Assembly: GCA_012519025.1 (NCBI GenBank)
Contig: JAAYQZ010000060.1
Span: forward strand, 1 to 57,071
Source: Bacillota bacterium
GTDB taxonomy: Bacteria > Bacillota > Limnochordia > DTU087
Direction of reading: 5' to 3'
Length of the DNA stretch: 57,071 bases
Under the pieces are notes generated by a model. It worked only from the letters and a program-made list of their open reading frames with translations. It was not told where the DNA came from and made no database searches. Positions 9,257-17,105 of this stretch are shown here, one piece after another. Each line of letters starts with the position of its first letter. Positions within the stretch are counted from its first letter, which is position 1. A program made the translations under genes and the position numbers.

Positions 9257-10993
9257 TTGCTGCGCCAGCTTCAGATAAGGAATTTTGCGCTGATTACGGA
9301 TTTGGATCTCGAATTTGAGCAGGGTATGACGGTGCTTACCGGGGAGACAGGGGCAGGCAAATCTATTGTGTTGGACGCCATCAGTATGCTGATGGGGAGC
9401 AGAGCATATGCCGAGGTAATTCAAACCGGTGCTGAAGCAGCGTGGATAGCGGCGACTTTTGTGATCTCGGAAAATGAAAAGCTGCTTAAGCTGCTGCAGG
9501 AACTGGGATTTTCCACAGATGATGATCGAGAAGAATTGATTTTAGCTCGGGAAATTCACCGATCAGGTCGCAATAAATGTTGGGTGAACGGTCGCATAGC
9601 CACCGTAGGTGCCCTGCGACAGATTGGTGAATTTTTGATTGAGATCCATGGGCAGCAAGAACATCAAGCTGTGTATGATCCCAGGCAGTATTTGGAGATG
9701 GTGGATGCCATGGGTGGTATGCCGCTTTTTGCCCTTAGGGCAGAAGTGGCCGCTGCTTACAGAAAGGTCCTTGAACTCGAAAGGGAACTGGAGCATCTGC
9801 AGGTAAGTGAACAAGATCGTCTGCGCCGTATCGATCTGCTGCAATTTCAAATAGATGAAATCGCGGCTGCCGCACTCACTTCAGGCGAAGAAATTGAGTT
9901 GGTTCGGGAAAGAGAACTCCTCCGCCACGGCGAAAAACTCAAAGAAGGTGTTTTAAAAGCTTACCGAGCGCTTTACGGGCACGAAGTTGAAACCCATGGG
10001 GCATTGGACGGATTGGGTAAGGCCGGCCAAGCGGTGGAACCCTTAGTCCAGCACGACAGTCACCTTGGGGAAATATTAGCCCTGATCAATGCTGCCGCTG
10101 CTAATGTGGAAGAAGCCGTCTGGCAGTTGAGGGAATATGAGGAAAGCCTTGATGTTGAACCAGGTCGTCTGGATGCAGTCGAAGGCCGGCTGGGGTTGAT
10201 CAGCAGGTTGGAGCGCAAATATGGCGAATCGACTGAGGCAATTTTGGCATACTCTGACGAAATTAGCGATGAGCTGGAAAAACTGCTCAACAGTGAAGTT
10301 ACCATGGAGCGACTGGAAGAAAAAATCACACACGCTAAAGCTAATTTAAGCAAGAAAGCTTTTAAGCTTTCTTTGGAGAGACAAGCTGTTGCAAAGAAAT
10401 TGCAAGAAAAGATCATGACCGAGCTGCCGGATCTGAATTTGGGTCATGCCCGGTTTGAAGTAAAAGTCTCGCAAATAAGTGATCCTAAAGGAATTGCATA
10501 TCCCGCCGGAGATGATCAAACTGTTCGGGCTACAAACAGAGGTGTTGATCATGTGGAGTTTTTATTTTCCGCCAATCCCGGTGAAGGTGTCAAACCGCTT
10601 GCCAGAGTTGCCTCTGGCGGTGAGGCAAGTCGGTTAATGCTGGCGTTAAAAACTGTGATGGCCGGAGCTGTGGGCGTACCTACCCTCATTTTCGATGAAA
10701 TTGACGCGGGCATCGGAGGTAAGACGGCTCGGGCTATTGGTGCAAAATTGGCGACATTGGCCGCGGGGCGTCAGGTTTTGTGTGTTACCCACCTGCCCCA
10801 AGTAGCAGGTGTGGCAAACCATCACTTGGCTATTTCTAAGGAAGTAGAGGGTGAATCCACTGAGGTAAGTGTGGAATTTCTCTCCTCCGAATCCAGGGTT
10901 TTTGAATTGGCAAGGATGTTGGCTGGAGATGGTGCTTCTGAAGTTAGTCGCCAGCACGCCCGGCAATTACTCAATGAACGAAGTAACTTCTAA
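9257..10993 (+). CDS. recN: DNA repair protein RecN
   Basis: SMC-like ATPase acting early in double-strand break repair. N-terminal Walker A TGETGAGKSIVLDAIS, a long central coiled coil (about residues 150-390), C-terminal ABC signature VASGGEASRLMLALK and Walker B PTLIFDEIDAGIGG, then CVTHLPQVA. TTG at 9257 has AAGGGGGG six bases upstream and starts the protein at LRQLQIRNFALI, matching the family N-terminus; the GTG at 9224 adds 11 non-conserved residues. About 578 residues. Followed by an intrinsic terminator. Confidence 0.97.
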   Translation: MLRQLQIRNFALITDLDLEFEQGMTVLTGETGAGKSIVLDAISMLMGSRAYAEVIQTGAEAAWIAATFVISENEKLLKLLQELGFSTDDDREELILAREIHRSGRNKCWVNGRIATVGALRQIGEFLIEIHGQQEHQAVYDPRQYLEMVDAMGGMPLFALRAEVAAAYRKVLELERELEHLQVSEQDRLRRIDLLQFQIDEIAAAALTSGEEIELVRERELLRHGEKLKEGVLKAYRALYGHEVETHGALDGLGKAGQAVEPLVQHDSHLGEILALINAAAANVEEAVWQLREYEESLDVEPGRLDAVEGRLGLISRLERKYGESTEAILAYSDEISDELEKLLNSEVTMERLEEKITHAKANLSKKAFKLSLERQAVAKKLQEKIMTELPDLNLGHARFEVKVSQISDPKGIAYPAGDDQTVRATNRGVDHVEFLFSANPGEGVKPLARVASGGEASRLMLALKTVMAGAVGVPTLIFDEIDAGIGGKTARAIGAKLATLAAGRQVLCVTHLPQVAGVANHHLAISKEVEGESTEVSVEFLSSESRVFELARMLAGDGASEVSRQHARQLLNERSNF

Positions 10994-11021
10994 CATACGG
11001 GCTCCGAATCACGGGAATCAT

Positions 11022-11054
11022 AAGGGTCAGGCGCTGCCTAGGCCCTTTTTTTAT
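11022..11054 (+). terminator. Intrinsic terminator after recN
   Basis: AAGGGTCAGGC and GCCTAGGCCCTT form an imperfect stem around a short loop, followed by a run of seven or more T. It separates the argR-recN transcript from spoIVB. Confidence 0.8.
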
Positions 11055-11103
11055 TGACCAACATTAGTGACTCTTCCCATTGTTGATGAGGAGTGGTAAG
11101 TCG

Positions 11104-12414
11104 GTGGGTGATCACAAAAAACGGACTTTCAAGGCTTTCCTGATGTTGATGATGCTTTGTTTAGGTATGTTCTTATGTGCAGCGGTGTTGAATGTACCGG
11201 TGCATATGCGTCTTTTCACTGGGCAGGAAAGATCCTTGCAGGTGCTGCCTCTTTTTACTGTTAGGGAGCCTAAAGGAGATGTGGGGCTGTTGGTTCCCAC
11301 GGAGAAAGGTTTGACACTCAAACCAATAAATTTGGGCAAGGTGGACTTAGAACTGCGGTTTTTAGATGTAATCCCTCTGAAGCAAATGGTTGTAGACGTT
11401 GTGCCGAAACTGTACGTCCGTCCCGGAGGACAGGCCATAGGTGTGCTTTTAAGTGCCCATGGACTGATTGTCAGCCGCATTTTACCGGTCATTGATGTTA
11501 ATGGAATCGAATGCCACCCTGCAAGGGATGCCGGTATACAGCCTGGGGATGTTCTGGAAATGGTTGCAGGACAACCTATCCGTAATGTTGCCCAGGTCGC
11601 TGCCTTAGTTGATTCACTGGGCAGGGCACAAAAGAATGTCACAATAACCATCAAAAGGGGGCCAAACCGCTTTCAAGTACAGTTAAATCCTGTGCTGGCA
11701 CAGGCCAATGCTAATGAACAGGGACCCAGGTATATGCTGGGTATTATTTTGGAAGAACCCACGGCCGGTGTGGGAACGCTGACATTTCATCACGGTGCAT
11801 CGGGGAAGTACGGGGCATTGGGCCACATTATTACAACAAGTCTCACAGGATCACTGCCCATAGAAGATGGCCGCATCGTCCGGGCCCAAATAAGTGAGGT
11901 CTTCAAGGGTTCTCGAGGCAATCCCGGGGAGAAGAAAGGAGTCTTCCGCAGCGAAAAAGACACCATCGGTACTATCGAGAAAAATACGAAGTTCGGCGTA
12001 TTCGGAAAACTGTCAGCCCCTTTACCGCCCTCTTTTTGGGATGATGAGGTACCCGTAGCATTGGCAAGCGAGGTTAAAGTCGGTCCTGCTGAAATCCTCA
12101 CAGTACTCGATGGTGAGCATGTGCAGGCTTTTCAAGTTGAGATCATCAAAGTTACATCGCAAAGCAAACCCGATGATAAAGGGATCGTACTTAGAGTTGT
12201 TGATGAACGCCTGTTGGCACGCACCGGTGGGATTATTCAGGGCATGAGCGGCAGCCCTATTTTACAAAACGGCTCATTGGTAGGGGCAGTCACCCATGTA
12301 TTTGTGAATGATCCTGAGCGCGGTTTTGGTATCTTCTCAGAATGGATGCTCCAGGAAGCAGGATTGTGGGATGAAGCAAGAAGCAGAAGTGATCTATCCC
12401 TGAAGGCAGCCTAA
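11104..12414 (+). CDS. spoIVB: SpoIVB serine peptidase (sporulation signalling)
   Basis: Forespore-secreted S55-family peptidase that triggers sigma-K activation in the mother cell. It has an N-terminal membrane anchor (about residues 10-28), a PDZ domain around residues 110-195 (with AGIQPGDVLEMVAGQPIRNVAQ), and the peptidase domain with the catalytic His in ALGHIITT (about residue 241) and Ser in QGMSGSPIL (about residue 384). About 436 residues with the GTG at 11104, chosen for GAGGAG about 10 bases upstream; TTG/ATG at 11080-11086 are alternatives. SpoIVB-Spo0A adjacency is classical in spore formers. I could not find a clean sigma-G promoter. Confidence 0.96.
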   Translation: MGDHKKRTFKAFLMLMMLCLGMFLCAAVLNVPVHMRLFTGQERSLQVLPLFTVREPKGDVGLLVPTEKGLTLKPINLGKVDLELRFLDVIPLKQMVVDVVPKLYVRPGGQAIGVLLSAHGLIVSRILPVIDVNGIECHPARDAGIQPGDVLEMVAGQPIRNVAQVAALVDSLGRAQKNVTITIKRGPNRFQVQLNPVLAQANANEQGPRYMLGIILEEPTAGVGTLTFHHGASGKYGALGHIITTSLTGSLPIEDGRIVRAQISEVFKGSRGNPGEKKGVFRSEKDTIGTIEKNTKFGVFGKLSAPLPPSFWDDEVPVALASEVKVGPAEILTVLDGEHVQAFQVEIIKVTSQSKPDDKGIVLRVVDERLLARTGGIIQGMSGSPILQNGSLVGAVTHVFVNDPERGFGIFSEWMLQEAGLWDEARSRSDLSLKAA

Positions 12415-12442
12415 GTCTTGGAATCCATAGGGGGAAGATAGG

Positions 12443-12468
12443 AGGAAGCCTGTCGATCAACGGCGAAT
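12443..12468 (+). promoter_or_regulatory. Possible sigma-H promoter with 0A-box-like site before spo0A
   Basis: AGGAAGC (12443-12449) and GGCGAAT (12462-12468) fit the AGGA/GAAT pattern of sigma-H promoters with 12 bases between them. TGTCGAT (12451-12457), one base off the core of a Spo0A box, lies between them. Bacillus spo0A has a similar arrangement. Short motifs, so only suggestive. Confidence 0.4.
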
Positions 12469-12514
12469 AAAAAAGCACAGGTAGAGAACAACCGGCACAT
12501 TTGGGGTGATAACC

Positions 12515-13345
12515 TTGACAACAACGGTTAAAAACGTGCTCATCGCGGACGGCAATCGCCGGTTTTGCGGGTGGCTTCAGCAAAAAATCGAAGCTCAGCC
12601 AAACCTGGCCTATCTTGGGAGCGTGCACGATGGTCGCACGGCTCTTTTGGAAATGGAACGTCTAGAGCCTGATTTGGTAATATTAGGTCTGATATTGCCC
12701 CATTTAGACGGGTTTGCCGTTATGGAAGAAGCCCGGGAAAAAGGAATTAAAACAAAGTTTTTGTTAGTGACAGCCTTTAATGGAGAAGAATTCCCAAAAC
12801 AAGCCGTTCGACATGGTGCTGATGGTTTTGTAATTAAACCTTTTCAGTGGGCCGTTTTCATTGAGCAAATAGAAGCTTTATTGGATACAGAGTCTTTGTC
12901 TAAAACCGGAGAAAAGGGCAAAACGGCGGCTGAAACCGATGATATGGATGATTTGATCAGGTTAGCCTTGGACGATGCGGCAGTCGAAAGCCTGATTGGA
13001 GATCGCATTACCGAGCTTGGCATACCGGCCCATTACAAAGGATATCGCTATCTAAAAGATGCTATTGCCATGGTTGTTTATGATGTTGAGCTGCTGGGAT
13101 TGGTGACTAAGGTACTGTACCCCACTATTGCCAACACTCACCAATCTACTGCTGCAAAAGTGGAGCGTTCTATGCGCTATGCGATTGAAGCCGCCTGGTC
13201 CAGAGGAGATGTTGATGTGCTGCATAAAGCCTTTGGATATTCCGTTGATCCTGAACGGGGTAGGCCCAGCAATTCTTCTTTTGTTGCCAAAATCGCCGAT
13301 GAAATTCGACTGCAGCTGCGCGCGGAAGGGATGCCATTGATTTAG
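12515..13345 (+). CDS. spo0A: Spo0A, sporulation master regulator with non-canonical receiver
   Basis: Response regulator that initiates sporulation. The C-terminal DNA-binding domain is fully conserved (PAHYKGYRYLKDAI, VTKVLYPTIA, VERSMRYAIEAAWSRG). The receiver domain is unusual. The acidic pocket reads ADGN instead of ADDN (Gly13), and the phosphoacceptor block reads VILGLILPHLDG instead of VLDIIMPHLDG, so Gly58 (codon GGT at 12686) replaces the Asp that is phosphorylated (Asp56 in Bacillus). The Thr (VTAF) and Lys (VIKPF) of the pocket remain. TTG at 12515 is chosen because GGGGTG lies six bases upstream. 276 residues, no frameshift. The protein is clearly Spo0A by its output domain, but classic phosphorelay activation looks impossible; activity may be set by dimerisation, level or another protein. 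Confidence 0.95.
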   Translation: MTTTVKNVLIADGNRRFCGWLQQKIEAQPNLAYLGSVHDGRTALLEMERLEPDLVILGLILPHLDGFAVMEEAREKGIKTKFLLVTAFNGEEFPKQAVRHGADGFVIKPFQWAVFIEQIEALLDTESLSKTGEKGKTAAETDDMDDLIRLALDDAAVESLIGDRITELGIPAHYKGYRYLKDAIAMVVYDVELLGLVTKVLYPTIANTHQSTAAKVERSMRYAIEAAWSRGDVDVLHKAFGYSVDPERGRPSNSSFVAKIADEIRLQLRAEGMPLI

Positions 13346-13378
13346 TATAGGAGCAGGCTAAATAAGCAATACTAGTTG

Positions 13379-13404
13379 CGGGAGAGTTTTTCTCCCGTTT
13401 TTTT
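13379..13404 (+). terminator. Intrinsic terminator after spo0A
   Basis: CGGGAGA (13379-13385) and TCTCCCG (13391-13397) form a perfect 7-bp stem with a 5-base loop followed by seven T. Confidence 0.92.
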
Positions 13405-13461
13405 ATGGGATTCTTCGGGAAAGCCTAGGTGTTGAGGGCTGTTGTGGTAGGTGTACATCTG

Positions 13462-14586
13462 ATGAGGATTCAAGGAATTGCTCGGGTCGACAAAAAAACC
13501 AAAGAATTGGCCAAGAGGCTGCGGCCGGGTGACATAGCCGTCATTGATCATATTGATCTGGATGAGGTTGCTGCAGAATCATTGTTAGCTGCGAAAGTGA
13601 CGGCCGTGATCAATGCCAAATCCTTCTGCTCTGGACGATACCCCAATCTGGGGCCCAGGTTGCTGGTCCAACACGGCATCATTTTGCTGGATCAAGCAGG
13701 AGAAGAAGTCATGGACGGATGCATTGAGGGACAGTTAATTCGGATTATTGATGAGCAGGTAGAAGACGCAAAAGGAAACCCAATTGCACAGGGCATCGTT
13801 CTTACGGAGGCAATGGTTAAAACCCAAATGGCCAAAGCTGAAGCTAATTTGATCCCTCTTGCCGCTGAGTTCATAGATAATACTTTGGCGTTTGCCCAAA
13901 AAGAGAAAAGCTTTGTTTTGGGAGGAGTCGAGTTTCCTCCTTTGGTCACTCAGATACAGGGGAAACACGTAGTTGTTGTGGTAAGAGGACACAATTATCG
14001 GCCTGATTTGTTTGCATTGCGCTCCTATATCAGGGAAATGCGGCCGGTTTTAGTCGGTGTTGATGGTGGTGCCGATGCTTTAGTGGAAATAGGGCAGTGC
14101 CCGGATCTGATTGTAGGCGATATGGACAGCGTATCTGATGCGACTTTAAGGTGTGGTGCAGAAATCGTGGTGCATGCCTATGTTGATGGCAAGGCACCGG
14201 GCCTTGGGCGCATCGAAGCACTGGGACTGGAAGCTAAAACGGTGGCTGCCCCAGGGACTAGTGAGGATGTTGCACTATTGATGAGTTATGAAAATGGAGC
14301 CCGCCTCATTGTGGCAGTGGGCACCCACTCCAATATGATAGATTTTTTAGAAAAAGGCAGGCCTGGTATGGCTTCGACCTTTTTAGTAAGGCTTAAAATC
14401 GGGTCACTGCTGGTAGATGCAAGAGGTGTAAGCCAATTGTATAGGGTAAAACCAAACCATGCGCATCTAGCTCAAGTGTTGATAGCTGCAACGATTCCCA
14501 TAGTCTTGTTGACTGTTTTATCATCACCGGTGCGACAGGTTGTGCGTTTGCTGCTTTTACAAATACGACTGGCTTGGGGATGGTAA
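13462..14586 (+). CDS. steA: SteA-like (putative cytokinetic ring) protein
   Basis: About 374 residues. The N-terminal domain (GIARVDKKTKELAKRLRPGDIAVIDH, then LDEVAAESLLAAKVTAVINAKSFCSGRYPNLGP) and a thiamin-pyrophosphokinase-like middle domain (VGVDGGADALVEIGQCPDLIVGDMDSVSD) are those of the SteA family. In Corynebacterium SteA works with SteB at the septum in cell separation. A membrane helix lies near the C-terminus (about residues 340-360: VLIAATIPIVLLTVLSSPV). ATG at 13462 is used because homologous N-termini begin at this level and TAGGTG lies 8 bases upstream; GTG 13429 opens the longest frame. Head of an envelope-related operon. The role in this organism is inferred from family only. 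Confidence 0.85.
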   Translation: MRIQGIARVDKKTKELAKRLRPGDIAVIDHIDLDEVAAESLLAAKVTAVINAKSFCSGRYPNLGPRLLVQHGIILLDQAGEEVMDGCIEGQLIRIIDEQVEDAKGNPIAQGIVLTEAMVKTQMAKAEANLIPLAAEFIDNTLAFAQKEKSFVLGGVEFPPLVTQIQGKHVVVVVRGHNYRPDLFALRSYIREMRPVLVGVDGGADALVEIGQCPDLIVGDMDSVSDATLRCGAEIVVHAYVDGKAPGLGRIEALGLEAKTVAAPGTSEDVALLMSYENGARLIVAVGTHSNMIDFLEKGRPGMASTFLVRLKIGSLLVDARGVSQLYRVKPNHAHLAQVLIAATIPIVLLTVLSSPVRQVVRLLLLQIRLAWGW

Positions 14587-14623
14587 GGATGCAAAACAAT
14601 CACCTAAGGGAGTGGGATGCATC

Positions 14624-15544
14624 ATGATTATCGATATACGCTACCATGTCGCTTCTTTAGTGGCTGTGTTTTTGGCTTTAGGTATGGGCATGTTAATAGG
14701 AGCAAGCCTGCTTGACGAAGGTCGGTTGGTGGAAAGCCAAGAAAAACTCATCGCAGGATTGGAACGACGCTTTGATGGTCTTCAAGCCGAACGCCATATG
14801 CTGGAAGATGAAATTACCGCCCTCAACAACACGTTAAACCAGCAGGAACTGATGCTGCAGGCCTTAGAGAGCCCACTGATCGATGGAGCATTAAAGGATC
14901 AGACAGTGACCTTAGTATATGGCAATGAAGCTTGGCTTGAAAAAGAAGGGCCTATGTTGGGTGAGCTGCTGGCCAGAGCCGGTGCCGAGGTGGTCTACAG
15001 TACTGTACTCACCGAACTGCTGCCTAATAAGATTACGTTTTCCCATCCGGAAAGTGCAAATAATGGCGATGGCAATCACTGGTTGTCTGCAGCTGATTGG
15101 CTGCCTTTCGGCTCTTCTGACCTATCCGAACAACCGCGCCTGCTTGGAGAACCTAAGCCCACGCGTCCCTCCCCTTTGGGATTGGTAGATGTAATACTAT
15201 TAGTCAAAAGCACAGATGATGCCATGATCCCTTGGGAAACCCGGTTGTTAAAAGAAGCAGTTGCCGCCGGAGTGGCGGTGGGAGTGGTGGGTGATGGAGA
15301 ATTGGAAAGCTTCGCAAAAGAAATGGCGGAAACACACATTCTAATTGTAGATCACATTCACAGTGCAACAGGCCGAATAGGGTTGGTCAGAGGTCTTTTC
15401 TCAAGAAGTGCAGGATATTACGGCATGGGCAAAGGTGCTTTAGGCCTGTTACCTGATTTAGCTTTGCATTACGACGTGAATGATGTGAAAAAGCACCTTT
15501 CGTCTCAAGTTGGAGGAATTTCTGAGGGCGGAAGTGATAACTAG
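14624..15544 (+). CDS. steB: SteB / MctB-like membrane-anchored coiled-coil protein
   Basis: Starts with IDIRYHVASLVAVFLALGMGMLIGASLL, the signature transmembrane segment of the MctB 'copper transporter' family that includes SteB, followed by a coiled coil (about residues 28-75) and an extracytoplasmic Rossmann-like domain. About 306 residues. ATG at 14624 follows AAGGGAG; the upstream GTG (14540) lies inside steA. In Actinobacteria SteB binds SteA, and the direct SteA-SteB adjacency here supports that role rather than copper transport. Confidence 0.85.
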   Translation: MIIDIRYHVASLVAVFLALGMGMLIGASLLDEGRLVESQEKLIAGLERRFDGLQAERHMLEDEITALNNTLNQQELMLQALESPLIDGALKDQTVTLVYGNEAWLEKEGPMLGELLARAGAEVVYSTVLTELLPNKITFSHPESANNGDGNHWLSAADWLPFGSSDLSEQPRLLGEPKPTRPSPLGLVDVILLVKSTDDAMIPWETRLLKEAVAAGVAVGVVGDGELESFAKEMAETHILIVDHIHSATGRIGLVRGLFSRSAGYYGMGKGALGLLPDLALHYDVNDVKKHLSSQVGGISEGGSDN

Positions 15545-15546
15545 AC

Positions 15547-16212
15547 ATGCTCATCTCAGCTGTCGTCCCGGCATACAATGAAGCCAAAACTATTCGTGCC
15601 ACGCTTAAAGCCCTGCAAAACATTGACGGCATCCAAGAGATCATTGTTGTGGATGACGGTTCTGCAGATAACACGGCGGATATTGCTCAAGCGATGGGGG
15701 TTGTTGTCGTTCGCTTGGTAGAAAATTGCGGTAAGGGCCGGGCTCTGCAGGTGGGGTGTGCTATCTCCAAAGGTGACATTTTACTGCTCTTGGATGCCGA
15801 TCTAGGGGAAAGCGCGGGTTTGGCCGGGGCTCTTTTAGAGCCGATTTTAAAAAAGGAGACCGATGCGACTGTCGCTGTTTTGCCTTTAGAAGGTGTCGGT
15901 GGTTTTGGGTTGGTGCAGGGTCTGTCCAGATGGGCTATTAGGCGCAGCGGAGGTAAGGCTTTGGCACAACCTCTTTCAGGGCAGCGGGCGTTAAAAAAAG
16001 AAGTGTGGAAAGAGTTGGGTGGATTTGATGGGGGATTCGGGGTAGAAACAGTGATGAGCATGGGAATTCACCGCCTGGGGCACACATTGATGGAAGTGCC
16101 CGTTTCAATGCAGCATCGGCGTACTACCCGTAATTGGCCGGGAATAATCCACAGGGGCAGGCAGTTTAGCCATGTTTTGTGGGCTGTAGTTAAACACTGG
16201 CGGTGGTTGTAA
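15547..16212 (+). CDS. Family 2 glycosyltransferase
   Basis: GT-A fold enzyme of 221 residues. AVVPAYNEAKTIRATLKAL at the start, the nucleotide-binding VVDDGSADNTADIA, NCGKGRALQVG, and the metal-binding DxD-type LLLDADLGES are all visible. C-terminal LGGFDGGFGVETVMSMG resembles the acceptor region of dolichol-phosphate-mannose/glucosyl-phosphoglycerate type enzymes. No membrane segments, so it acts on the cytoplasmic face. Two bases after steB and three before the MraY-like gene: the three are one operon. The donor sugar and acceptor cannot be read. Confidence 0.9.
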   Translation: MLISAVVPAYNEAKTIRATLKALQNIDGIQEIIVVDDGSADNTADIAQAMGVVVVRLVENCGKGRALQVGCAISKGDILLLLDADLGESAGLAGALLEPILKKETDATVAVLPLEGVGGFGLVQGLSRWAIRRSGGKALAQPLSGQRALKKEVWKELGGFDGGFGVETVMSMGIHRLGHTLMEVPVSMQHRRTTRNWPGIIHRGRQFSHVLWAVVKHWRWL

Positions 16213-16215
16213 GAA

Positions 16216-17052
16216 ATGCGGAAAACAGCAGCCCTTTTTCTTTTGACCACGACAGCAGGTATGGCAACTTATATATTAATGCCAGGTTTTATTGGACTTT
16301 TAAGGAAAAGTGGGGCTGTCTGCAAGAATTATCAGGGAGCGATGGTAGCTTCAAGCGGAGGGTTTTTGCTTTTATGGATCGGAAGTCTAATCGTTCTTTT
16401 CAGTCCAACCCCAATCGTGCTGAGACTGATTGTCACAGCGGCAGGATTGGGGTTTGCTATGTTGGGGCAGCTGGACGATTTTTTAGGTTCCCGCCGCGAT
16501 TCCGGTCTTATAGGTCATTTTCGTGCATTTAAACAAGGCCGCTGGACTACCGGTTCGCTGAAGGCAATGCTGGGGGGTGTTTTTGGTTTCGGTCTGAGTT
16601 TTTGCTTTAGTCACAGACTGCCATTGTGGTATATCTATTTGGGGACATTGATTGTTAACGGCCTGCTCATCGCCGGTGGTGCCAATTTAATCAATTTGCT
16701 GGACGTACGTCCAGGCCGAGCCGGTAAAGGGTTTCTCATCGGCAGTCTAACTGTGCTCTTTTGGGGCAGTGGAGACTCTTTGAAAATATTACTGCCATTC
16801 ATTGGGGCATTAGTCGGTTACCTGTACTATGATCTTAACGGTCAAGTGATGATGGGAGATACAGGTTCCAACGGACTGGGCGCAGTTTTGGGTCTGGCAA
16901 TGGCTTCTGGATTTACATTGCCGGGGCGGCTTTGTGTTTTAGGCGGCATTGCAGCTGTACATGTTGTGGCAGAAAAAAGCTCATTATCCCACATAATAGC
17001 AAAGTTTGCTCCTCTAAAGGCGATTGATCGCTGGGGTCGACCGGATCCATGA
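16216..17052 (+). CDS. MraY/WecA-like phospho-sugar transferase family protein (short)
   Basis: Polytopic membrane protein of 278 residues with about 8 hydrophobic segments. It has family motifs of polyprenyl-phosphate phospho-sugar transferases: an Asp-Asp pair in AMLGQLDDFLGSR, NLINLLDVRPGRAGKG (the N-x4-D type catalytic loop), and MMGDTGSNGLGAVLG (the D-x2-N loop facing UDP-sugar). Shorter than MraY (about 320-360). The canonical mraY would be expected in the cell-wall cluster elsewhere, so this is probably a paralogue making a lipid-linked sugar for a surface polymer, together with the preceding glycosyltransferase. That role is inference. Confidence 0.8.
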   Translation: MRKTAALFLLTTTAGMATYILMPGFIGLLRKSGAVCKNYQGAMVASSGGFLLLWIGSLIVLFSPTPIVLRLIVTAAGLGFAMLGQLDDFLGSRRDSGLIGHFRAFKQGRWTTGSLKAMLGGVFGFGLSFCFSHRLPLWYIYLGTLIVNGLLIAGGANLINLLDVRPGRAGKGFLIGSLTVLFWGSGDSLKILLPFIGALVGYLYYDLNGQVMMGDTGSNGLGAVLGLAMASGFTLPGRLCVLGGIAAVHVVAEKSSLSHIIAKFAPLKAIDRWGRPDP

Positions 17053-17105
17053 GGCACGAAGGTAATCAGGGCGTAAAAGGCGAATAATCATAGAGAAGCT
17101 GATAG

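Noticed and set aside
12515-13345. Frameshift or pseudogene explanation for the odd Spo0A receiver
   Set aside because: The frame is continuous, the pocket Thr and Lys and the whole output domain are conserved; only specific residues changed.
16203-16532. 109-residue forward frame overlapping the MraY-like gene
   Set aside because: Alternative frame of a gene with clear family motifs; composition not protein-like.
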